Notes: a model not told the origin generated them from the letters alone. A DNA stretch of 64,000 bases from Adhaeribacter soli (GCF_008727925.1 NZ_VTWT01000012.1:105113-169112); one strand, 5' to 3'; positions 50,759 through 59,462 are shown, counted from the first letter of the stretch. Program-made: numbers and translations.

Positions 50759-53209
50759 ATGAACTCAAATTTTTCGTTTAAACACCACGTTTTGCCGCAT
50801 CTGGTGGCAATTTTGATTTTCTTCGGCTTAACGGCCACTTACTTTTCGCCTGTACTTTTCGATAAAAAAGGATTGCCGCAAAATGATATTCTGCAGCACC
50901 GCGGCAGCTCGGAAGAAGCCCGCGAATTCCGCGAAAGAACCGGCGAAGAAGCCCTCTGGACGAACTCCATGTTCAGCGGCATGCCCACTTACCTGATCAG
51001 CACCCGCTTTTCCGGCGACCTGTTCCGGTTCGTGCACCAGGCCATTACCTTAGATCTACCGGCTTTAGTTGCCAACATCTTCCTCACGCTGGTTTGCGCC
51101 TACATCCTGTTTGCGGCTCTGGGCATGAGCACCTGGCTGGCCATTGCCGGTTCGGTGGCCTTCGCGTTCACTTCCTATAATATTATTCTGCTGGAAGCCG
51201 GCCACAATACCAAATCCCTGTCTATTGCTTACATTCCGCTGGTGCTTGCCGGCCTTATTATTACTTTCCGGCGCGGCATGCGCAATTTCTGGATCGGGGC
51301 GGCCCTTTTTGCTTTCGGCCTTACCATGCAAATCCGGGCCAACCACTTACAGATCACTTATTACCTGATGCTGATGATCCTGATCTTCGGGATCGTGGAA
51401 CTAATCTATGCGGTAAGGGAAAAATGGCTGGGCGATTTCTTTAAACGGGTTGCTATTTTAGGCCTTGGGGCGGTATTAGCCGTTGGGGTGAGCTTTGGCC
51501 GTTTGTATGCTACCTATGAATACAGCAAATATTCTATCCGGGGAAAATCGGAGCTGAAGAGCACTGCGGCCAAACCGCAAAGCGAATCGGGTGGCCTGGA
51601 CCGCGACTATGCCTTTAACTGGAGCTACGGCGTAGGCGAAACCATTACCCTGCTTATTCCTGATTTTTACGGCGGGGCCAGCCAGCATGCCGTTTCAGAG
51701 AATTCAGAAACCTATAAAACCCTTTTACAAATCGGCGCGCCGGAAGAACAGGCCAAACAACTGATCCAGGGTTTGCCGCTTTACTGGGGCGACCAGCCGT
51801 TTACCAGTGGTCCGGTTTACGTAGGGGCTATTATCTGCTTCCTGTTCGTGCTGGGCTTGTTCGTGGTGAATAAACGCATCCGGTACTGGCTTCTGGCGGC
51901 TACAATTCTTTCCATTATGCTGGCCTGGGGCAAAAACTTCGAAGCGTTCAATTACCTGATGTTCGATTATTTCCCGGGCTACAATAAGTTCCGGGCAGTT
52001 TCTATGACCCTCGTAATTGCCCAGGTGGCCATGCCGCTGTTAGGCATTCTGGCGCTCTACGAAGTGCTTTATGGCAAGAGCAAAATCGACTACAAGAAAA
52101 GCGTGCTTTATTCGGCCGGCATTACGGCGGGCTTTGCCTTCTTAGCCATGATCGTGGGCAGCATGTCTGATTTTACCGCGGCAGCCGATCAGCAAATGGT
52201 GAGCGCGGGCTGGCCTTTGCAAGCCGTAAATGCCCTTAAAGAAGACCGGGCTTCCATGATGCGCGCCGATACGTTCCGGACCATTATTTATATTTTACTG
52301 GCCGCCGGTGTGCTGTTCCTTTACCTGAAAGGCAAGCTTTCGGCTACCATGGCTTCGTTAGCGGTTGGTTTATTGATCCTGATCGACCTCTGGAGCCTGG
52401 ACAAACGCTACCTGAACAACAGCAAATTCCAGGCCCAGATCATGGAAGCGCATTTTGCCCCTTCGCCGGCCGATGAACAGATCCTTGCCGATAAAGACCT
52501 GAGCTACCGCGTACTGAACATGCAGAACCCGTTCAACGACGCGCGTACTTCCTACTTCCATAAATCAATCGGTGGGTACCACGGGGCGAAATTACGCCGC
52601 TACCAGGATATCATCGATCAGCACATTGCCCAGAACAACGTTAAGGTACTGAACATGCTCAACACCCGCTATATAATAACCGGCGATCCGAAAATGCCGG
52701 TGCAGCGGAACCCGGAAGCGTTGGGCAATGCATGGTTTGTAAGCAAAGTAATTCCGGTGCACAGCCCCGACGAAGAAATTGCCGCGCTCAAAAACTTCGA
52801 TCCGGCTACCGAAGCGGTAGTAGATGTGAGTAAATTCCCGATCGATAACCAGGCTTTTAACCCGGCCGGTTCTACCGTTAAACTTACGGGTTATTCGCCG
52901 AACGAACTTACCTACGAGGTAAATGCCGCCCAGCCTGGCCTGGTGGTTTTCTCCGAAATCTTTTATAAAGACGGCTGGAATGCTTACCTGGACGGAAAAC
53001 CTTCGCCGCACATCCGGGCTAACTACATCCTTCGGGCTATGAAAGTACCGATCGGCAACCATAAAGTCGTTTTCAAATTCGAACCGAAGGAATACACCAT
53101 AGGCAATACCGTTTCCCTGGTTTCTTCTATCCTGATGTTTGCCGTAATGATCGGGGCCGTAGTTTTTGCCGTAAGATCCAAGCCCGATCCGAACCAGCCG
53201 ATCGTTTAA
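50759..53209 (+). CDS. YfhO-like polytopic membrane protein
   Basis: 816 residues. A first helix (about 8-28) precedes a periplasmic loop with LPQNDILQHRGSSEEAREF; about 12 more hydrophobic segments follow to residue about 530; then a large periplasmic C-terminal domain (YRVLNMQNPFNDARTSYFHKSIGGYHGAKL ... PGLVVFSEIFYKDGWNAYLDG), with a final helix at about 785-805. The pattern and the C-terminal FS-E-x-Y/F-Y-K-D/P-G-W block are those of YfhO proteins, which belong to the GT-C glycosyltransferase-like group and in Gram-positives help glycosylate lipoteichoic acid. The substrate here is unknown. It probably shares a transcript with FkbM and DUF4834. Confidence 0.9.
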   Translation: MNSNFSFKHHVLPHLVAILIFFGLTATYFSPVLFDKKGLPQNDILQHRGSSEEAREFRERTGEEALWTNSMFSGMPTYLISTRFSGDLFRFVHQAITLDLPALVANIFLTLVCAYILFAALGMSTWLAIAGSVAFAFTSYNIILLEAGHNTKSLSIAYIPLVLAGLIITFRRGMRNFWIGAALFAFGLTMQIRANHLQITYYLMLMILIFGIVELIYAVREKWLGDFFKRVAILGLGAVLAVGVSFGRLYATYEYSKYSIRGKSELKSTAAKPQSESGGLDRDYAFNWSYGVGETITLLIPDFYGGASQHAVSENSETYKTLLQIGAPEEQAKQLIQGLPLYWGDQPFTSGPVYVGAIICFLFVLGLFVVNKRIRYWLLAATILSIMLAWGKNFEAFNYLMFDYFPGYNKFRAVSMTLVIAQVAMPLLGILALYEVLYGKSKIDYKKSVLYSAGITAGFAFLAMIVGSMSDFTAAADQQMVSAGWPLQAVNALKEDRASMMRADTFRTIIYILLAAGVLFLYLKGKLSATMASLAVGLLILIDLWSLDKRYLNNSKFQAQIMEAHFAPSPADEQILADKDLSYRVLNMQNPFNDARTSYFHKSIGGYHGAKLRRYQDIIDQHIAQNNVKVLNMLNTRYIITGDPKMPVQRNPEALGNAWFVSKVIPVHSPDEEIAALKNFDPATEAVVDVSKFPIDNQAFNPAGSTVKLTGYSPNELTYEVNAAQPGLVVFSEIFYKDGWNAYLDGKPSPHIRANYILRAMKVPIGNHKVVFKFEPKEYTIGNTVSLVSSILMFAVMIGAVVFAVRSKPDPNQPIV

Positions 53210-53301
53210 AACAGTATCGTTAATAATACGAAAACCGGTTGGCGCCATGCCGGCCGGTTTTTATTTTTAGAAGGTATCTTAAAGTTACGCTACCATGAGA
53301 A

Positions 53302-53407
53302 GAGTCCCCCTTTGGAGGGAGTAGGGGGAGGATTTTACGTTTTCTGATTTTCAAAAATGATCCGATAAATCTCCTGTCCTCCCCCTACTCCCTCCAAAGG
53401 GGGACTC
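53302..53407. repeat. Perfect 31-bp inverted repeat (type B, G/C-tract rich)
   Basis: 53302-53332 (begins GAGTCCCCCTTTGGAGGGAG) is exactly repeated in inverted orientation at 53377-53407, with 44 bp between. Like type A, each arm has a runs-of-C tail (CCTCCCCCTACT) and a short palindrome (CCCTCCAAAGGGGG). It fills the spacer between the YfhO-like and ACC deaminase-like genes. Confidence 0.92.
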
Positions 53408-53484
53408 CAAAAACTTGCGAAACGACCCTCATAAAGAGCTTCAAAACACCTTTAGTTTTTCACCCGAATTCCCTACCCATTTCC

Positions 53485-54444
53485 ATGCCCCTGAATAAAG
53501 CCTGCTTACAGCAATTTTTCGAAACCACCCCGCACGTTCCGGTACAGCGGCTCGAAAGCGCTTTGCTGCAGAAAAAAGGCATAACCTTGCTGGTACGGCG
53601 GGAAGACCTGCTGCACCCGGAAGTTTCGGGGAATAAATGGCGCAAACTGAAATACAACCTGCTGGCTGCTGCCGAACAAAACACCGACACCCTGCTCACG
53701 TTTGGCGGCGCTTTTTCGAACCACATTGCTGCCGTTGCTGCCGCCGGAAAACTGTTCGGTTTTAAGACCATCGGCCTGATCCGGGGCGAAGCACATTTCC
53801 CACTAAACCCTACCCTGCAAAAAGCGGTTGAAAACGGCATGAAACTGCATTACCTCGACCGGGAAACTTTCCGCCGGAAAAACGATCCGGATTTTCAGGA
53901 AAAACTCAGGCAACAATTCGGAAATGTTTACCTGATTCCGGAAGGTGGTACCAATAAGCTGGCTTTGCAAGGTTGCGCTGAGATCATTTCGGAGACAGAA
54001 GAAAGTTTCGACGTTTTATGCTGCAGTGCGGGAACGGGAGGCACGGCGGCGGGTTTGTTGATCGGGCTGAACGGTACCAAAGAACTGCTGGTATTTTCTG
54101 CGTTGAAAGGCGATTTTTTGCAAGCGGAAATAAACCAGTTAACGACAAATTACAACGGTAAAATTTACGCCAACTGGCAGCTGCAAACAGATTACCATTT
54201 TGGCGGCTACGCGAAAACCAAACCCGAGCTTTTCAGCTTTATGCAGGATTTTGAGCAGCAATTCGGGATTTTACTGGAGCCGGTTTATACCGGAAAAATG
54301 TTCTTCGGCCTCTTCGACCTGATCCGGCAGGATTCCTTTAAGCCAGGTACTACCATTATGGCCATTCACACCGGCGGCTTACAGGGCAGGGCTGGCTTTT
54401 CAGGGCATTTCCCTACCGTTTCCTCTCCAAAAGCGATCTCATAA
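53485..54444 (+). CDS. ACC deaminase / D-cysteine desulfhydrase family PLP enzyme
   Basis: 319 residues, fold-type II PLP protein. The Schiff-base lysine is Lys51 in EVSGNKWRKLKYNL, at the same position as in 1-aminocyclopropane-1-carboxylate deaminase of Pseudomonas. Other blocks: TFGGAFSNHIAAVAAAGKLFG, IPEGGTNKLALQG and the phosphate-binding CCSAGTGGTAAGLL; then FFGLFDLI and IHTGGLQG near the end. The family deaminates ACC or removes H2S from D-cysteine; residues deciding between the two were not resolved, and D-cysteine desulfhydrase activity is common in such homologues. It stands alone between two repeat pairs. Confidence 0.9.
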   Translation: MPLNKACLQQFFETTPHVPVQRLESALLQKKGITLLVRREDLLHPEVSGNKWRKLKYNLLAAAEQNTDTLLTFGGAFSNHIAAVAAAGKLFGFKTIGLIRGEAHFPLNPTLQKAVENGMKLHYLDRETFRRKNDPDFQEKLRQQFGNVYLIPEGGTNKLALQGCAEIISETEESFDVLCCSAGTGGTAAGLLIGLNGTKELLVFSALKGDFLQAEINQLTTNYNGKIYANWQLQTDYHFGGYAKTKPELFSFMQDFEQQFGILLEPVYTGKMFFGLFDLIRQDSFKPGTTIMAIHTGGLQGRAGFSGHFPTVSSPKAIS

Positions 54445-54562
54445 ATGGCTGTCATGTTGAGCGCTAGCGAAACAACTTGTCGCTGGTTAGCAGAAGCTTT
54501 ATTTCCGGCCTTGGTGCTGAGAGCCGACGAGGTCCTTCGCTATCGCTCAGGATGACTGCCAT
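54445..54562. repeat. Imperfect inverted repeat after the ACC deaminase-like gene
   Basis: The arm 54445-54478 begins directly after the stop codon (ATGGCTGTCATGTTGAGCG). It is matched inverted by 54531-54562 (contains GCTATCGCTCAGGATGACTG) with about eight differences. The core word resembles the TCATCCTGAGCG repeats common in Bacteroidota genomes. It probably serves as the 3' end signal. Confidence 0.75.
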
Positions 54563-54605
54563 TTTTATTTGACGGGAATATTTAGATGACATCATTTTTT
54601 TGAGT

Positions 54606-55769
54606 TCACCTCCAGTAAAACCGGCTTTTCAGCCAAAGCCCTAAACCAATGCCGGAGAAGATCAGACACAGAGGCAAAGAAGGCGCAAGGAAACGGTTAT
54701 CCCAGTCCGGAGCTAATAGCATAATGATTCCCATTTGAAGAAGCCAGAAAGCTGCCGCAAACGCTTTCAGCCAGCTCGCGGTCTTTAGTTTCACCCAACC
54801 CCGAATTGCCCAGGCATACACAAACAGAATCAGCAGGGCGTTAAACCAGTTATGGCCGGTGCTGTAATACGGGCGCACCATACTCAGGTAATAAAATAGC
54901 TTGAGCGCGCTAACTTTAAAGAAATAAACCCAATCCTGCCGGACAACCTGCCAGAGCCCCTTTAGCGGCGACGTTTCTTGCGGGATTGTCAGGGGCATTT
55001 CCGGCGTAACTACTAAGTCCTGATACCCCTGAATGATATAGCCGAGTGGGTATTGCCAGATAATAACCTGTCCGCCCATATTTTTCAGCAGGTAATCGGC
55101 GAGCCAGAACCAAAGGGGCAACAGCAATAAACTTCCAGTTAGCAACCCGAACCCAAGCCGTTTATGAAAGCGTCCGAATTTCACCGTAAGGGCTAAAAGG
55201 GTAACCGGGATCAGTAAAAAACCGTTGGGGCGGGTCAGGCTGAGCATGAGCAATAAGACCGGAATAACCATCCATTGCCAGTAATGCCTCATGGTAGTGA
55301 GTACGTAAACCAGCAGCAATGACAAACTCAGGAAAACCGATTCGGTAAGCACGTAGAAATTCCAGCGTTGCAGTTCAGCCCAGGTTACCCAAACGAAAAC
55401 AGCACAAAAGGCTGCCCAATAATTTCCGGAGATCTTTTTTACGGTGGCGTAGAAAGCTATGGTTGCCAGACCGGAGAGCAGTACCTGGAAACCGATCAGG
55501 GCTTTCAGACTGTTCAGCTGCAGAAAAAAACTGATGAGCAAGGCATAAAATCCGTAGCTGCTCCGGTAACCGAAAAGCCCGCGCTTGCCCTGGATAAATA
55601 ATTCGGCCGACCCGATAAAATGCCGGCTGTCGTACACTATTTTTACGCCCAGCGAATTATAAAGATAAATCTGCATGCCGGCCCAGACCACAGCTAATAC
55701 CAGCCATAACCGCCTTTCGGCAGGAGACGTAATTCCGGGTTTGGCTGGCTGGTTTAAAACGGGTTTCAT
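54606..55769 (-). CDS. Polytopic membrane protein, GT-C glycosyltransferase-like
   Basis: 387 residues. About nine hydrophobic segments begin at residue 20 (RLWLVLAVVWAGMQIYLYNSLG). The first loop contains VKIVYDSRHFIGSAELFIQGK, where an acidic residue after TM1 fits the catalytic loop of GT-C enzymes that use lipid-linked sugars. Later, FVWVTWAELQRWNFYVLTESVFLSLSLLLVYVL and LTRPNGFLLIPVTLLAL match the ArnT/PMT-like helix patterns (TES, RPNG). Donor and acceptor are unknown. The gene is alone on the minus strand with no glycan operon around it. The general call is good; the precise family is uncertain. Confidence 0.72.
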   Translation of the reverse strand: MKPVLNQPAKPGITSPAERRLWLVLAVVWAGMQIYLYNSLGVKIVYDSRHFIGSAELFIQGKRGLFGYRSSYGFYALLISFFLQLNSLKALIGFQVLLSGLATIAFYATVKKISGNYWAAFCAVFVWVTWAELQRWNFYVLTESVFLSLSLLLVYVLTTMRHYWQWMVIPVLLLMLSLTRPNGFLLIPVTLLALTVKFGRFHKRLGFGLLTGSLLLLPLWFWLADYLLKNMGGQVIIWQYPLGYIIQGYQDLVVTPEMPLTIPQETSPLKGLWQVVRQDWVYFFKVSALKLFYYLSMVRPYYSTGHNWFNALLILFVYAWAIRGWVKLKTASWLKAFAAAFWLLQMGIIMLLAPDWDNRFLAPSLPLCLIFSGIGLGLWLKSRFYWR

Positions 55770-55901
55770 AAACGGGAACCGGGGCGGCTTGAAGCGGTAA
55801 AGCTATCAATTTTCCGGCTGCTTTTAAGTCCGGGCTGCCAATTGTAAAAACCTTTGGCTTTTTCTGCGTAAGGAAATCAGACTTTTTTCGTTCAGAACCA
55901 T

Positions 55902-56522
55902 ATGCTTTTATCCCGATTACTGCGTTTCCTGCTGCCCTGGTTCCTGGTTATTTTCCTGATGGTTTTCCTCTGGAAAAAATGCAAGCCCGAATGGCTGCAG
56001 GAAAAACCGAAAGTGGAAGTAACCCACAATACCGTGCTGACTAAAATTGAACAGCTGGGCAAGCTGGAACTGGTGCGTTATAATTTTAAAGATGTGGTGG
56101 AATACAAAAAAGACATCATGTTCCTGCCTGATTCCAGGAGCGTGCTCATCGTAGCCGGCGAAGCAGTTGGTTGCCTGGACCTGCAAAAAATTAAAAGCCA
56201 GGATCTGGTCTTTGAGGGCGATTCTACCCTGATCGTGTACCTGCCCAAACCGGAGATCTGCTACAGTAAAGTAGACCATTCCAAATCGAAGATCCTGCTC
56301 ATGGAAAACACGTATTTCCGCGATGCGGAAATGGTGGACGACGCTTATAAATACGCCGAAAAGAATATTGCCCGGAGTGCCAACCATTCCGGAATCTTGC
56401 GCCAGACCGAAATAAACGCCGGAAAAGTTTTAAAGCCAATGCTGGAAAGTTTTTCGGGCCGGAAGGTTATTTTGCGCAAGCAGGAAGATAAGCTCAGACT
56501 CCTGCCCCGGAAAAAAGAGTAG
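55902..56522 (+). CDS. DUF4230 protein with N-terminal membrane anchor
   Basis: 206 residues. One hydrophobic helix at about 7-25 (LLPWFLVIFLMVFLW) is followed by a basic stretch and a periplasmic domain matching DUF4230: TVLTKIEQLGKLELVRYNFKDVVEYK, LIVAGEAVGCLDLQKIKSQD, LIVYLPKPEI and EINAGKVLKPMLESFSGRKV. It has no catalytic motif. The domain is widespread in Bacteroidota and Firmicutes with unknown function. The gene is divergent from the GT-C-like gene (132-bp spacer) and is followed by hairpin repeats. Confidence 0.88.
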   Translation: MLLSRLLRFLLPWFLVIFLMVFLWKKCKPEWLQEKPKVEVTHNTVLTKIEQLGKLELVRYNFKDVVEYKKDIMFLPDSRSVLIVAGEAVGCLDLQKIKSQDLVFEGDSTLIVYLPKPEICYSKVDHSKSKILLMENTYFRDAEMVDDAYKYAEKNIARSANHSGILRQTEINAGKVLKPMLESFSGRKVILRKQEDKLRLLPRKKE

Positions 56523-56549
56523 TGCATGACAAGTTAATTTTTAGAAATT

Positions 56550-56597
56550 GGGATTACAAATCCCACGGCTCGGTTAGGACGGAATTACAAATTCCGT
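56550..56597. repeat. Two hairpins with ACA loop
   Basis: GGGATTACAAATCCC (56550-56564) and ACGGAATTACAAATTCCGT (56579-56597) each form a perfect hairpin around ACA. The stems differ but the core TTACAAA is constant. They are related to 17022-17079 and 57470-57488. Confidence 0.85.
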
Positions 56598-56649
56598 CAA
56601 GCACCCCGTCATGCAAATTCTATAAATTAAATTGGTCGGGCGGTAGGTT

Positions 56650-57135
56650 TTATTTCTTTTCCAATTCCAAAATTCCCTCCTGAATGAGGTCGGTTTCGTA
56701 GCCTTTGCTTTGCATGAAGTACAACAGTTTCTGTTTCCGGGCAAAGGGGTTGCTTTCTTTTTCGGTGCGCATTTTCTTTTCCAGCACCTGCAGCAGGTTT
56801 CCCCAATAGGTTTCCGGATCGATTTCCTTCATCCCTTTTTTAATGCAGTAATCCGAAATGCCTTTGCCTTTCAGGCCCTGCAGGATTTTCCTTCGCCCCC
56901 ACTTTTTAATGCCGTATTTGCCGCGCACGTACGAAGCCGCATACCGTTCCTCGTCGATCATTTTTTCGGCGCACAGCCGCACGATCAGCTCTTCCACTTC
57001 GTCGGGCGAAAGGCCGTAGGTGTAAAGCTTGTCGCGCACTTCCTGCTGGGTACGCTCCTGATAGGCACAATAGGAAGCCGCTTTCAGAAGGGCTTCTTTG
57101 GGGGTGTAGGATTTATTTTTCTTTGGAGTCTGCAC
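56650..57135 (-). CDS. recX: RecX family regulatory protein
   Basis: 161 residues, all-helical with three tandem three-helix repeats. Family patterns: ALLKAASYCAYQERTQQEVRDKLYTYGLSPDEVEELI, MIDEERYAASYVRGKYGIKKWGRRKILQGLKGKGI and FARKQKLLYFMQSKGYETDLI. RecX binds inside RecA filaments and limits recombinase activity. recA is not in the window, so regulation by location cannot be inferred. The length is at the short end of the normal range for RecX. Confidence 0.93.
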   Translation of the reverse strand: MQTPKKNKSYTPKEALLKAASYCAYQERTQQEVRDKLYTYGLSPDEVEELIVRLCAEKMIDEERYAASYVRGKYGIKKWGRRKILQGLKGKGISDYCIKKGMKEIDPETYWGNLLQVLEKKMRTEKESNPFARKQKLLYFMQSKGYETDLIQEGILELEKK

Positions 57136-57373
57136 TTTTTAGAGTTGAATGGATATCGTTCCGGTGGCTGATTCTAAACAAAACGGAGGCTTAAATCATT
57201 CGTTTGGAAGTACGTTGGAAGCTTATTTTAAGGAGATATTTCCGGGTTACCCGATGAATTTATTTATCCCTACTTAGAGTGGAGAAGAAAATTCAAATGA
57301 ATAGCTCAATCATTCTCTTGGCCTCTCCCTACCCTTCCAAAGCCAGGGCTCTTTCATTCTAATAAAAAATTTA

Positions 57374-57535
57374 CTTTGGCCTGTGTCGCACAGGCCAAAG
57401 CACTGCAGCTATAGGTATCCTTCTACCTTTAAATATCCTACTGTAGCCCTTTTTGAGGCTGTCGCCTCACTGAAGTTACAAACTTCAGGGTTATTGGCTG
57501 GTCCAAGTTCCCGCTTCGCTCAAACTTGAACCAGC
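57374..57535. repeat. Cluster of four hairpins in the recX-dsbA-like gap
   Basis: In order: CTTTGGCCTGTG/CACAGGCCAAAG (57374-57400, perfect 12 bp); GAGGC/GCCTC (57455-57468); CTGAAGTT-ACA-AACTTCAG (57470-57488, perfect); and GCTGGTCCAAGTT/AACTTGAACCAGC (57497-57535, one mismatch). No ORF of note lies in 57136-57672. The third belongs to the ACA-loop hairpin family. Confidence 0.8.
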
Positions 57536-57672
57536 AGGTTGAGAATGAAGCAACCCTGCTTCCAAAGGGAGATTTCGTTTAACTACCACTTTAATCAAAG
57601 TACAATTTCCCTGTATTTTCAGCATAAGTAAAACAGCTAAATGGCTATCCTTTCAGGCCGAAAAAGGAAGTG

Positions 57673-58332
57673 CTATGAATTTTCTTTTTGCCCGATCTTT
57701 CCTTCCAGAAGCTGGTTTAAAGTAGAAGTCAGGTCTTCGTAAGATTGATATCCCTGGCTGAGCAGGTACAGCTGTTCGTCTTTTTCAATCACCACGGCCG
57801 GAAAACCATCTATCCCCCAGTTCTGCACCAGCTGGAATTCTTTTTCGGCAGCTTCCCGGTACTTTACATCGTTAAACTTTGCACGGAAATCGGCTTCTGA
57901 AATGCCGGCTGCTTCAGCTAATGGCAAGTACACGTTTACGTTGTTCAGATCTTTGCCTTCGAGGAAATGCAGGTTCTGGATGCTGTGGGCAAAATGCACC
58001 TGCCGGTCCGGAAACTGCTCTTTGAAAATAGCAAGCGCAATGGCCGGCGGCAGGGAATTGCTGATGTAGGTTCCGTTTTCCAGCACTTCGTTTAAATAAG
58101 CATCGCCGAATGTAATGCCGGTAACCTGTTTTAAGCGCGGCACGGCATTTTTAATGTAACCCGCCATTTCTTTGATGGGGCCAACGCGCGTGCCCGTGAT
58201 CATGCCGCCGCTCAGCACTTCGAAAGAAAGTTTATCATGGAAGGCGGCTTGCACTTTTGCTACCACCGGTGCAAATCCGAAGCACCAGCCGCAAAGGCCG
58301 TCGTACACGTAATAAAAAACAGGTTTCTGCAT
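57673..58332 (-). CDS. DsbA family thiol-disulfide oxidoreductase, FrnE-like, cytoplasmic
   Basis: 219 residues, no signal peptide. The redox motif is Cys14-Gly-Trp-Cys17 in VYDGLCGWCFGFAPVV at the very N-terminus, as in FrnE and related DsbA-like proteins. A helical insertion (about 65-160) with PPAIALAIFKEQFPDRQ is followed by the cis-proline segment WGIDGFPAVVIEKDEQLY. It probably acts on cytoplasmic substrates, or as a 2-hydroxychromene isomerase-like or glutathione-linked enzyme; the target is not known. It is transcribed alone. Confidence 0.9.
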   Translation of the reverse strand: MQKPVFYYVYDGLCGWCFGFAPVVAKVQAAFHDKLSFEVLSGGMITGTRVGPIKEMAGYIKNAVPRLKQVTGITFGDAYLNEVLENGTYISNSLPPAIALAIFKEQFPDRQVHFAHSIQNLHFLEGKDLNNVNVYLPLAEAAGISEADFRAKFNDVKYREAAEKEFQLVQNWGIDGFPAVVIEKDEQLYLLSQGYQSYEDLTSTLNQLLEGKIGQKENS

Positions 58333-58355
58333 AAATATTGGCTTTAGAAGTGGGT

Positions 58356-58363
58356 CAAATTTA
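58356..58363 (-). promoter_or_regulatory. -7 box of the DsbA-like gene
   Basis: On the minus strand TAAATTTG matches TAnnTTTG, 24 bp before the start codon. No exact -33 TTG is seen. The remainder of 58364-58685 shows no gene or clear repeat pair. Confidence 0.5.
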
Positions 58364-58685
58364 TTTAATAAAATTCAGAAACCACCACGGACATTTAAAT
58401 TACAATTGGTACCCTCCCTGCCGGCTTCCTGGAGCAAATTCCGGGAATTTAGATGCAATTCCGGGGCTTTCCGGACTAAAAAAGCAGTAAAACTGATGCA
58501 GCAGGCCGAAAAACCCTGTCAGTATTGGATTATTTTGGGTAAAAAAGCAATTTCTATAAAACTCTAAACCTATATATGCGTTTATATATTCGATTGAAAG
58601 GTAATAGGTTAGCGAGCTTTCCTCTTTTTAAGGAGTTTGTTACTGCCGCCGGCCGAATTGTTTAACTATTAATATTATTTCAAAA

Positions 58686-59408
58686 ATGGCACCAACCAGA
58701 AGAACTCAAACCAACATTATTCCGGAAGCTGTAACCAAAGTAGTGAACAAAGTTGTGCGGAAAGTAGAAAAAACGGCCAGCGACCTGACCGGCTCAAAAA
58801 AAGCTTCCGGTACTTCAACTACAAAATCCGGAACCAAAAAAGCCAGCGCGACCAGCGCTTCTAAAGCCAAATCTACTGGCACAAAATCAGCCAGTACAAA
58901 ATCTTCCGCTTCAAAGGCAACTGCCTCTAAATCTACGGCGGCCAAATCCGGCACCAAAACGGCTTCTTCTGCTAAGGCAACATCAGGCAAGTCCGCAACT
59001 GGTGCAAAAGCTTCGGCAACCAGTACTAAAAAAGCCAGCGCCGGCACTACCGCAAAAAAAGCTTCGCCTGCTAAATCGACTGCTTCTAAAGCCACTACGG
59101 CAAAGTCTTCAACGGCAAAATCGGCCACCTCAAAATCTGCTACCGGCAAAGCTACGGGCAGCAAATCGGCCAGTGCCTCGAAAACCAGTGGCACGAGCAA
59201 AAGTGCAGGCGCTACTAAAAGCACCGGCACCGCTAAAAAAGCAAGCTCCGCCAAAACTACCAGCAGCGCCGGCAATACCGGAACGCGGTCGGTAAAAGTT
59301 AAATCGGCTTCCGGCAACGGCCAAACTACCAGCAAAGCCGGCGGTACATCGGCTTCGCCTAAACGTTCGGCCACGGCCGGGGGCAGCAAAAGAGCCTCGG
59401 CAAAATAA
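58686..59408 (+). CDS. Lysine/alanine/serine-rich histone-H1-like protein
   Basis: 240 residues. A short N-terminal region (about 1-36, PTRRTQTNIIPEAVTKVVNKVVRKVEKTASDL) predicts one amphipathic helix with V/K spacing. The remaining 200 residues use almost only K, S, T, A and G, with very few acidic residues and recurrent S-K-x-A, K-S-x-T-K and K-K-A-S words, like eukaryotic H1 tails and bacterial histone-like AlgP/HC1 proteins. It is strongly basic and disordered, so DNA compaction is the likely role, inferred from composition only. The ATG follows directly after an AT-rich leader. An antisense open frame across it is a composition artefact. A paralogue-like gene follows. Confidence 0.8.
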   Translation: MAPTRRTQTNIIPEAVTKVVNKVVRKVEKTASDLTGSKKASGTSTTKSGTKKASATSASKAKSTGTKSASTKSSASKATASKSTAAKSGTKTASSAKATSGKSATGAKASATSTKKASAGTTAKKASPAKSTASKATTAKSSTAKSATSKSATGKATGSKSASASKTSGTSKSAGATKSTGTAKKASSAKTTSSAGNTGTRSVKVKSASGNGQTTSKAGGTSASPKRSATAGGSKRASAK

Positions 59409-59431
59409 TTTCTTTAGCAATTAACGCTTTT

Positions 59432-59462
59432 AAAAACCGGCTTTTTAAAGGCCGGTTTTTTT
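59432..59462 (+). terminator. Terminator after the histone-like gene
   Basis: AAAAACCGGC (59432-59441) pairs with GCCGGTTTTT (59451-59460), followed by more T's. It begins 24 bp after the stop. Confidence 0.85.

Noticed and set aside
57374..57535. CRISPR array
   Set aside because: The palindromes differ in sequence and spacing; there is no constant direct repeat with unique spacers and no cas gene in the window.
58706..59389. 227-codon open frame on the minus strand across the histone-like gene
   Set aside because: It is the antisense of a low-complexity K/S/A/T tail. The product is an L/V/A/P-rich artefact without family resemblance, while the plus strand has the coherent basic protein.
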